Part shown: positions 24,108 to 30,755 of the stretch, one piece after another
Layout of the letters: each line of letters opens with the position of its first letter
Numbering within the stretch: the stretch's first letter is position 1
Assembly (NCBI GenBank): GCA_945865525.1
Contig: CAMBDY010000018.1
Location: 1 to 37,299, forward strand
Direction of reading: 5' to 3'
DNA length: 37,299 nt
DNA from: Nitrospira lenta
GTDB taxonomy: Bacteria > Nitrospirota > Nitrospiria > Nitrospirales > Nitrospiraceae
Program-made: the position numbers and the translations under genes
Notes under the pieces: generated by a model
Seen by the model: only the letters and a program-made list of their open reading frames with translations
Databases searched by the model: none
What the model was told of the DNA's origin: nothing

Positions 24108-25054
24108 ACCGATGCTTCTAGCTGGCTGTCGGGGCCTGCCCGCTGCGCGAGGAGTTGCGCCGTGAAGGCCGACTCTGGTCCCTGGCAGCCATCATGTTCA
24201 CCTTCGTCGTACGCGAGGACGCGGAGGCCGGAGGTGAGCCGGAGCAATTCGTTCTGGGCGAGACAAAATTCCGCTCGGCGCGGATGTTTGTGTCGCACAT
24301 GATTGTCGAGGGTAAAGGTTTCGTAGAGCAAGATCCCGTTTGGTTTGAGCGATTGGATGAGAGCAGGAAAGAGCGGGCGATGGAGGTAGAAGAACACGAC
24401 AATGACGTCATAGGTTTGGCTTGGAAGTTCCGGCCATTCACTAGTTGCTCGTTCGAGGTCTACAACCTGGACGTGGAGGTTTGAAAGGTTTCGCTGCTTC
24501 GCTGTGGTCACGAGCTCTGTCAGGGCCTGTTCGTTCCGGTCGATCGCCTTGACGTGAAAGCCCTGCGAGGCGAGATAGAGGGAGTTCCGCCCGGAGCCTG
24601 ATGCGAGGTCGAGCGCAGTGCCTTTCGGTAGACGGTGAAGCTGCTGACTCAGAAAACGAGCGGGAGACAGCTCTCCACCGTGAATCTGGGGCGCGAGGCG
24701 CGATCGCTCGAGTTGCACACCGACGGACCTGCTGACGAGCTTTAGCGGTGGTGCGAGTTTCCTTAGCCAGATCTTGGCGTGGTCAATGGGAAATTCTGCA
24801 AAGAGCATGGCGAGGATTCGTTCCGTGAAGGTTTCCAGGAGTGAGAAGTCCTGCGTTGCAGCGAGTTTGATAATCTGATGGGCAACCTGTGCATAGTCGA
24901 TCGTGCACCGGATGTCGTCCGAAGCGGCAGCCGGTTCAGTCTGGCAAGTTAGCTCTAGATCGACCGCCAGGGGCTGTGGCCGTTGGCGCTCTTCCTGCGT
25001 CACGCCGCAGCGCCCCTGAAACTCCAGCCGTTCGATGATGATGGTTCCGGCCAT
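24104..25054 (-). CDS. FolB dihydroneopterin aldolase fused to a methyltransferase
   Basis: Residues 1-115 are a FolB domain: MAGTIIIERLEFQGRCGV, then the Glu pair 21-22, TIDYAQV with Tyr54, and Lys99 in LRKLAPP. These are the residues expected for aldolase activity on 7,8-dihydroneopterin in folate synthesis. Residues about 130-316 are a SAM-dependent methyltransferase of the TehB type, with motif I LDLASGSGRNSLYLA and acidic residue AIDRNE. The fusion is unusual; FolB is normally alone or joined to FolK. The ATG at 25054 begins the FolB domain, with an upstream GTG at 25087 as the alternative. The methyl acceptor is unknown. It overlaps the PHP gene. Confidence 0.88.
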   Translation of the reverse strand: MAGTIIIERLEFQGRCGVTQEERQRPQPLAVDLELTCQTEPAAASDDIRCTIDYAQVAHQIIKLAATQDFSLLETFTERILAMLFAEFPIDHAKIWLRKLAPPLKLVSRSVGVQLERSRLAPQIHGGELSPARFLSQQLHRLPKGTALDLASGSGRNSLYLASQGFHVKAIDRNEQALTELVTTAKQRNLSNLHVQVVDLERATSEWPELPSQTYDVIVVFFYLHRPLFPALIQSLKPNGILLYETFTLDNHVRHKHPRRAEFCLAQNELLRLTSGLRVLAYDEGEHDGCQGPESAFTAQLLAQRAGPDSQLEASV

Positions 25055-25338
25055 AACTATGCGATGGTCTTTCCCTTCCTGGCTCACAATCAGGCTCAGG
25101 TGTCCTAGTATACCCCCTCAGCTGCGGTAAAGTCAGGAGGCTGAGCTAGGGATAGGTTCTTGCCCGCAAAATCACTCGACTCTCAAACGTCCAACGCGGT
25201 CTTTGACGCGCGGACTCGACGGAGCTGAAAATTATGCATTGGGAAGTTGAATCTGCGCCTCCCTTGACTGCTCTTTCCACCAGCCCCTATAATCGCCGCG
25301 TGGGGTTGAGCCTTAACGCGCTGATTCAGCTTGAAAAA

Positions 25339-25833
25339 ATGGCAGAATTTACGCATTTCAATGAATCAGGCCGGGCGCGTATGGTCGACGTCGGGGCAAA
25401 AGCTTCGACCGAACGGGCCGCCACGGCTCAAGCGACTATTTTCCTCCTTCCCGAAACCCTCAAAAAAATTCAGCAGGGTAAGATCGCCAAGGGCGATGTC
25501 TTGTCCGTTGCGCAGGTCGCAGGGGTGATGGGGGCCAAGAGGACCCCAGACCTGATCCCCATGTGCCACCCATTGCTGATCACTAGCGTTGATATCGCAT
25601 TCAAAGAAGACGCACAGCCTGATGACAGTGGTCGCTGTTTGATCACCATTGTGGCGACGGCTAAGACGAGTGGGCAGACGGGGGTCGAGATGGAAGCGAT
25701 GACCGCTGTCACCGTGGCAGCCTTGACCATCTACGATATGTGTAAGGCCATTGATCGCGGGATGAGTTTCAGCGATGTGTGTTTGCTCTCCAAGTCAGGT
25801 GGCAAGTCCGGCACGTACAGCAGGCGTGGTTGA
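25339..25833 (+). CDS. moaC: Cyclic pyranopterin monophosphate synthase MoaC
   Basis: MoaC completes the conversion of GTP to cyclic pyranopterin monophosphate in molybdenum-cofactor synthesis. The N-terminus [19 protein letters not shown] and the core [34 protein letters not shown] and KSGGKSG are diagnostic. With ATG at 25339 it has 164 residues, near E. coli MoaC (161). A longer form starting at ATG 25234 would add 35 residues and has the better ribosome-binding site (GGAG nine bases before), so the true start is uncertain. Seven bases separate its stop from the MoaD-MoaE fusion. Confidence 0.94.
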   Translation: MAEFTHFNESGRARMVDVGAKASTERAATAQATIFLLPETLKKIQQGKIAKGDVLSVAQVAGVMGAKRTPDLIPMCHPLLITSVDIAFKEDAQPDDSGRCLITIVATAKTSGQTGVEMEAMTAVTVAALTIYDMCKAIDRGMSFSDVCLLSKSGGKSGTYSRRG

Positions 25834-25840
25834 GAAATCC

Positions 25841-26536
25841 ATGGTCACGATTAAGCTATTTGGCATGACGAAAATGCTGGCGGGGAATCAAGGTTCCCTC
25901 TCGCTGGCATTGACGAATGGCCGACGGGTAAAAGATCTGGTTTCGCTTCTTGATGGCGGATATCCCGCCATCGGGGAGCTTATCCATAACAAGAAGATCC
26001 TGGTATCAGTTAATCAAGAGATTGCTCACGAGAATATGGAAATTTCGGATGGCGATGAGATTGCGCTTCTGCCTCCCTTCGCAGGTGGGTCGGGCATAGA
26101 ACCGATACATGAGAATGAGTTTGTTCGTGTGCAGCGTGACAATTTTTCCATCGACCGCGAACTTGAGCGGGTCAAGAGCCGATCCAAGCGGATCGGGGGG
26201 ATTGCGACGTTTCTCGGCATTGCCCGGGACCGTTCCAAGGGGCGAGACGTCGATAGCATCACTTTCGAACATTACCCAGGGATGGCGGAGAAGAAGCTGT
26301 GCGAGATCCGCACGCGGGCGCTGAAAGATTTCGATATTCTGGAGCTCCTGATCATTCATCGGCACGGAGAGATGACGATTGGCGAAAACATTGTGTTGAT
26401 TATTGCCGGAGCTGAGCACCGGGCGCCGGCCTTTCAAGCCTGTAAATGGGCGATTGATGAATTGAAGCAGATTACGCCAATCTGGAAACTTGAGCACACG
26501 CCAGAAGGTGAAGTCTGGGTGGAAGAGCACCCGTAG
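25841..26536 (+). CDS. Fused MoaD-MoaE molybdopterin synthase
   Basis: Residues 1-83 are a ubiquitin-fold MoaD ending in the sulfur-carrier motif LLPPFAGG (Gly82-Gly83). Residues 90-231 are MoaE, with RIGGIATFLGIARD, EHYPGMAEKKL, the HRHGEMTIGE strand and a catalytic-Lys segment ITPIWKLEH. MoaD must present a free C-terminal Gly-Gly to be thiocarboxylated, but here the motif is followed by SGIEP. A similar fusion, MoaX of Mycobacterium tuberculosis, is reported to be cleaved after the Gly-Gly. No separate moaD or moaE lies in the window. The ATG at 25841 starts the MoaD fold exactly; the ribosome-binding site is weak, so coupling to moaC is likely. Confidence 0.93.
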   Translation: MVTIKLFGMTKMLAGNQGSLSLALTNGRRVKDLVSLLDGGYPAIGELIHNKKILVSVNQEIAHENMEISDGDEIALLPPFAGGSGIEPIHENEFVRVQRDNFSIDRELERVKSRSKRIGGIATFLGIARDRSKGRDVDSITFEHYPGMAEKKLCEIRTRALKDFDILELLIIHRHGEMTIGENIVLIIAGAEHRAPAFQACKWAIDELKQITPIWKLEHTPEGEVWVEEHP

Positions 26537-26554
26537 GAGGGTGACGAGTCACAT

Positions 26555-27622
26555 ATGACAATGCCGACGCCGAACAATCCTCTGTATCCCGTCGCTGCCG
26601 ATACGTTTGGCCGGCCGCTACGCAGTTTGCGTTTGTCTGTAACGGACCGGTGCAATCTCCGCTGCAAGTACTGCATGCCGGAGGAAAACTATGTCTGGCT
26701 ACCGCGCGAGGATGTGTTGACCCTTGAGGAGATGGCCACGCTGACGGGCTATTTTACGGACCTAGGCGTGGACCGCGTGAGGCTGACAGGTGGGGAGCCA
26801 CTGCTGCGGCGCGATTTAGTCAGACTGATTCGGCTGTTGGTTCAAAACCGGCAGATCCTGGATATCGCGCTCACGACGAACGGGATTCTTCTGGCCGATC
26901 AGGCCGAGGCCCTGTTTGATGCAGGGCTGCACCGCGTGACCGTCAGTCTCGATACGCTCAGGCCAGAACGATTTCGCCAATTGACCCGCCGTGACGAATA
27001 TGCGCGGGTCATGGAGGGCATTGCGTCGGTGGCGCGTGCAGGCTTCACGGGGTTAAAGCTCGATACGGTGGCGATTCGCGGCTTCAACGACGATGAGTTG
27101 GTGGGGCTGATCGAGTTTGGCAAGCAGGTACAGGCGGAAGTCCGATTCATCGAATATATGGACGTTGGTGGCGCGAACGAATGGTCGCAGCAGAAAGTGC
27201 TATCGCGAGAAGAGATGCTCATGATCCTGGGCAAGCGGTATGGCACGATCGAGCCAATTGCTGAGCGGGGGGCTGCGCCGGCACAACGATTTGTGCTGCC
27301 GGATAAGACGACCTTCGGCATTATTCCTTCGACGACCACGCCCTTCTGTGCGACCTGCGATCGCAGCCGTGTGACTGCCGACGGGATGTGGTACCGCTGC
27401 CTGTATGCGGCGCAGGGGACAGATCTGCGCACGTCCCTCCGCGCCGGCGTGTCCCCCGATGTGATGCGGGCAGTGATCCGCTCCGGTTGGGAGAGCCGTC
27501 GGGACCGAGGCGCAGAAGAGCGCAAGGCTCTTGAGCAGGATGGATTGCGTGTCGGAGGATTGATCGGGATTGAGAAACTGCGTGAAGACCCCCATCTTGA
27601 AATGCATGCTCGCGGTGGCTGA
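26555..27622 (+). CDS. moaA: GTP 3',8-cyclase MoaA (radical SAM)
   Basis: MoaA starts molybdenum-cofactor synthesis by cyclising GTP. The radical-SAM cluster motif is CNLRCKYC (Cys33, 37, 40). The second iron-sulfur cluster uses Cys265, Cys268 and Cys282 (FCATCDRSR, then RCLYA). The protein ends in the conserved double glycine (HARGG). The 355 residues are slightly longer than E. coli MoaA (329), with a 20-residue N-terminal extension. The ATG at 26555 follows GAGGGTGACG within 10-15 bases. It lies 18 bases after the moaD-moaE fusion, so moaC, moaD-moaE and moaA form an operon. Confidence 0.97.
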   Translation: MTMPTPNNPLYPVAADTFGRPLRSLRLSVTDRCNLRCKYCMPEENYVWLPREDVLTLEEMATLTGYFTDLGVDRVRLTGGEPLLRRDLVRLIRLLVQNRQILDIALTTNGILLADQAEALFDAGLHRVTVSLDTLRPERFRQLTRRDEYARVMEGIASVARAGFTGLKLDTVAIRGFNDDELVGLIEFGKQVQAEVRFIEYMDVGGANEWSQQKVLSREEMLMILGKRYGTIEPIAERGAAPAQRFVLPDKTTFGIIPSTTTPFCATCDRSRVTADGMWYRCLYAAQGTDLRTSLRAGVSPDVMRAVIRSGWESRRDRGAEERKALEQDGLRVGGLIGIEKLREDPHLEMHARGG

Positions 27623-27671
27623 CGTCCCACCTGGTCGCTTGTGTCGTTGCGCGCTCTTCCCTTGATGCCCC

Positions 27672-28379
27672 ATGGTGGATACTGAAATCTTTACCATTGT
27701 CGGCCTTGGATTTGTGTTGGGGATTCGTCATGCCCTGGACACGGACCACCTAGCTGCCGTCTCTACGATCTTGGTGCAGCGCCCGTCGTTTCGCGCCTCC
27801 GGCATGCTCGCGGTCAGCTGGGGGCTGGGCCATACGGCGATCCTATTGCTGGTCGGGGGGGCGGTGCTGGTGTTTCGGGTACCGATTCCGGAGCCGATTG
27901 CAGTGGCGGCCGAGTTCGGCGTTGGGGCGATGCTCGTGCTTCTCGGCTGCATCCTCGGTCTGCAGTTAGTCCGGGAGCGCTGGCATGTGCATCAGCATGC
28001 GCATGATGGGACGCAGCATCTGCATTTGCACAGTCATGTAGTAGCCAAAGATCACGGGCATAGACATTGGTGGCAAGATTCCGCTCGCCCCTTCTGCATT
28101 GGTATGGCCCATGGCCTGGCCGGATCGGCGGCCCTCTTGCTGATCGTGATGTCGTCTACGCGATCGGTGTCCGAGGGCCTTATCTATATTGCCGTATTTG
28201 GGGCGGGTTCGATCCTGGGCATGATCCTGGTGAGCATGGTGATAAGTCTTCCGGTTTTGTGGTCGATGAATCTTGGACGCCCTGTGTTTCTCGTGGTGCA
28301 GGGGCTGGCCAGCCTTGGAAGCATGGGCCTTGGACTCACCATGATGCTGCAGATCGCCTTCGGCACACAGCTGTTTTAA
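27672..28379 (+). CDS. NiCoT/UreH-like nickel or cobalt transporter (235 aa)
   Basis: This is an integral membrane protein with about six hydrophobic segments. The metal-entry signature of the NiCoT family appears as RHALDTDH at residues 19-26. A cytoplasmic or periplasmic loop at 105-132 holds a dense run of histidines (HVHQHAHDG, HLHLHSH, HGHRH) suited to metal binding. The length is shorter than full NiCoT permeases (about 330-350) and nearer to the UreH-like group. The ribosome-binding site is weak. It follows moaA by 49 bases and may share its transcript. It may supply nickel for urease or hydrogenase, which are not in this window. Confidence 0.85.
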   Translation: MVDTEIFTIVGLGFVLGIRHALDTDHLAAVSTILVQRPSFRASGMLAVSWGLGHTAILLLVGGAVLVFRVPIPEPIAVAAEFGVGAMLVLLGCILGLQLVRERWHVHQHAHDGTQHLHLHSHVVAKDHGHRHWWQDSARPFCIGMAHGLAGSAALLLIVMSSTRSVSEGLIYIAVFGAGSILGMILVSMVISLPVLWSMNLGRPVFLVVQGLASLGSMGLGLTMMLQIAFGTQLF

Positions 28380-28423
28380 CCGACTGATATCATTAGTGTT
28401 TTTTGTGGGAAATCCACGTGCGG

Positions 28424-28465
28424 CATGCTGAGGGCTATGGTATTCTGCCACCTCATGCTGAGGGC
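28424..28465. repeat. Two 12-bp direct repeats before accD
   Basis: CATGCTGAGGGC occurs at 28424-28435 and again at 28454-28465, with a 30-bp period (about three helical turns). The second copy ends 30 bases before the accD start. The same-face spacing fits a regulator binding tandem sites. It could also be a chance duplication. Confidence 0.45.
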
Positions 28466-28495
28466 AACCTCGCACAGGACTGAAAGGAGCCTCCA

Positions 28496-29332
28496 GTGGC
28501 CTGGTTTAAAAAGCAAAAAACAACTGAGACGGAACCTGCGAAGCGCACCAAGCTTTCGGAGGGGATGTGGCTCAAGTGCAACCACTGCCGAGAAATCATC
28601 TATCGTAAAGAGGTTGAGCGGAATAATAAGGTCTGTCCGAAGTGCGACTATCATTTCCCAATCTCCGTCTTGGACCGGATTGCGCTGCTGACGGATCTTG
28701 GGACGTTCACCGAGTGGGATACGGAGCTCGCGCCTCAGGACCCGCTAAGTTTTCAGGACACAAAATCATACAAGAGTCGGGTCAAGGCGCACCAGGAGAA
28801 GACTGGTCGTAAAGACGCCATACTGACCGGCGAAGGGAAAATAAATAGCCAGCGTGTGGTTTTCTGCGTGTTTGATTTTAGTTTCATGGGTGGCAGCATG
28901 GGGTCAGTCGTTGGGGAGAAGATCTGTCGGGCGATCGACCGTGCGCTTGAGACCAAACTGCCGGTGATTTTAGTCACAACCTCTGGTGGGGCCAGGATGC
29001 AGGAGGGAATTCTCTCCTTGATGCAGATGGCTAAGACTTCGGCGGCTGTTGCCAAGTTGGGCGAGGCCAAACTGCCTTTCATCTGTCTGTTAGCCGACCC
29101 CACATTCGGGGGCGTCACCGCGAGCGTTGCTATGCTGGGCGATGTGATCATTGCCGAACCGAAAGCCTTGATCGGTTTTGCCGGTCCCCGCGTGATTGAG
29201 CAGACAATTAAACAGCAGCTGCCGGATCAGTTTCAGCGGGCGGAGTTTCTTCTGGAGCACGGTATGATCGATATGATCGTGGAGCGCAAACAGCTGAAAG
29301 AGACGTTAAGCACGCTTGTGGGGCATTTTTAG
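28496..29332 (+). CDS. accD: Acetyl-CoA carboxylase carboxyltransferase subunit beta
   Basis: AccD with AccA transfers the carboxyl group to acetyl-CoA in the first step of fatty-acid synthesis. The N-terminal zinc ribbon is complete (Cys28, Cys31, Cys47, Cys50). The crotonase-like core follows: VVFCVFDFSFMGGSMGSVVG, TTSGGARMQEGILSLMQM, PTFGGVTASVAMLGD and FAGPRVIEQT. The 278 residues fit. The start is GTG with AGGAG just upstream. folC begins 126 bases later, as in many genomes where accD-folC is conserved. Tandem repeats lie upstream. Confidence 0.97.
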   Translation: MAWFKKQKTTETEPAKRTKLSEGMWLKCNHCREIIYRKEVERNNKVCPKCDYHFPISVLDRIALLTDLGTFTEWDTELAPQDPLSFQDTKSYKSRVKAHQEKTGRKDAILTGEGKINSQRVVFCVFDFSFMGGSMGSVVGEKICRAIDRALETKLPVILVTTSGGARMQEGILSLMQMAKTSAAVAKLGEAKLPFICLLADPTFGGVTASVAMLGDVIIAEPKALIGFAGPRVIEQTIKQQLPDQFQRAEFLLEHGMIDMIVERKQLKETLSTLVGHF

Positions 29333-29458
29333 GTCGGGCCTTCTGGGGGGGCTTAGCGATGTGGTCTGCGAACAGTCCCAGTCGGTCTGGCGGGTAACTT
29401 CCTAGTTGCAAGGCGTATAAGGCATTTTGTTTAATTCCTCATTCGTTCTGGTTACAGC

Positions 29459-30754
29459 ATGACCTATGTTTCCGCCGTGGCCTTTTTGTATCGTCTGCAA
29501 AAACATGGCATCAAGCTGGGACTTGAGACGATAACGGCATTGATGGGACGACTTGGGACGCCACAGATCCGGTACCGGACGCTCCATATTGCCGGTACAA
29601 ATGGCAAAGGATCCACTGCCGCCATGACCGCTTCGGTGTTACAGGCGGCCGGTTATCGGGTGGGGCTCTATACTTCGCCCCATCTCGTGGACTTCCGTGA
29701 GCGGATCCGCGTCAACGGTGAGATGATCGCGGAATCGCAGGTGGCTCAATTAACCGAACAGCTGCAAGCGCTCTGCCTGCCGGACCTCTCCCCCACATTT
29801 TTTGAATATACAACGGCGATGGCCTTTCAGCACTTTGCTGAGGCGGGGGTCGATGTGGCCGTACTGGAGGTGGGGCTAGGCGGCCGGTTCGACGCCACCA
29901 ACGTCGTCACGCCCATGGCGTGCGCAGTGACGACGATCGCGCTCGATCATCAGGACTATTTAGGGACGACGCTCTCATCGATTGCGTTCGAGAAGGCTGG
30001 GATTATCAAGCAGGGGGTCCCAGTTGTGTTGGGGAGGCTCGACAGGGAGGCCAGGCGGACGATCGATCAGGTGGCGCAGGAACGGCAGGCCCCGGTGTTT
30101 CGGATGGATGAAGATTTCCATACGGAGGGAGAGTCACCCGCGCATTTTTCGTATCGTGGACTCGACGTGCATTATGACGGGCTGACCTGCGCCCTGGAGG
30201 GCCGGCATCAAGTGGATAACGCCGCCTGTGCTTTGGCGCTCCTCGAGGCCTCGGCTCCGCAGGGGATTAGGGTGACAGACGCATCGGTGCGTGAGGGACT
30301 TCGTGCCGTGAACTGGGCTGGGCGATTGGAGGTGGTCGATCACCATCCCTCAATCCTCGTGGATGGCGCACATAATCCCGCAGCTGCCAGAGCTTTAGCT
30401 GACTACCTCACCCATTCTGTCCGATCCCATCCCGCTCGCCGCGTCGTCCTGGTTCTGGGCATGATGCGCGATAAGGACCATCGAGGGTTTGTCGAGCCGC
30501 TCAGAGGGCTGGTGGATGAGGTCGTCTTGACACAGGTGGATCTTCCCCGCTCCGCGACCGCCCAGGAGCTCCGTGCGTCACTCGGGGAGGTCTTTCAAGC
30601 TTCATACATCGCGGCCTCGCTCAGTGAGGCGATGGTATTAGCTAGACATCTGGCAGGGACGGAGGATCTGATTTGCGTGACCGGCTCGCTTATGCTCGTT
30701 GGGGAATGTCATGGATGGCTCCGTGGCTGCAAACTTTCGCCTCTGCAGGGATAA
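29459..30754 (+). CDS. folC: Bifunctional folylpolyglutamate/dihydrofolate synthase
   Basis: FolC adds glutamate to dihydropteroate and to folates using ATP. The P-loop GTNGKGS is at residues 46-52, preceded by RTLHIAG and followed by LYTSPHLVDFRERI. The FEYTTAMAFQHFA and VLEVGLGGRFDATNV segments and the C-terminal ligase motif DGAHNPAAA are all in place. The 431 residues match the family. The ribosome-binding site is weak. lptD starts one base after the stop. With the FolB fusion at 24104, two folate genes are in this window, though on different strands. Confidence 0.96.
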   Translation: MTYVSAVAFLYRLQKHGIKLGLETITALMGRLGTPQIRYRTLHIAGTNGKGSTAAMTASVLQAAGYRVGLYTSPHLVDFRERIRVNGEMIAESQVAQLTEQLQALCLPDLSPTFFEYTTAMAFQHFAEAGVDVAVLEVGLGGRFDATNVVTPMACAVTTIALDHQDYLGTTLSSIAFEKAGIIKQGVPVVLGRLDREARRTIDQVAQERQAPVFRMDEDFHTEGESPAHFSYRGLDVHYDGLTCALEGRHQVDNAACALALLEASAPQGIRVTDASVREGLRAVNWAGRLEVVDHHPSILVDGAHNPAAARALADYLTHSVRSHPARRVVLVLGMMRDKDHRGFVEPLRGLVDEVVLTQVDLPRSATAQELRASLGEVFQASYIAASLSEAMVLARHLAGTEDLICVTGSLMLVGECHGWLRGCKLSPLQG

Positions 30755-30755
30755 G

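Noticed and set aside
25088-25338. Molybdenum-cofactor riboswitch upstream of moaC
   Set aside because: There are CTCAGC/GCTGAG and CGCG-type stems near 25120-25220, but I cannot match the conserved Moco motif, and the region is short.
28398-28415. Possible terminator after the NiCoT-like gene
   Set aside because: The T run precedes a short GTGG-CCAC stem instead of following it on the plus strand, and the minus strand would have an A run.
30134-30346. Antisense frames within folC, lptD and other large genes
   Set aside because: They mirror strongly supported genes on the opposite strand and show no independent features.
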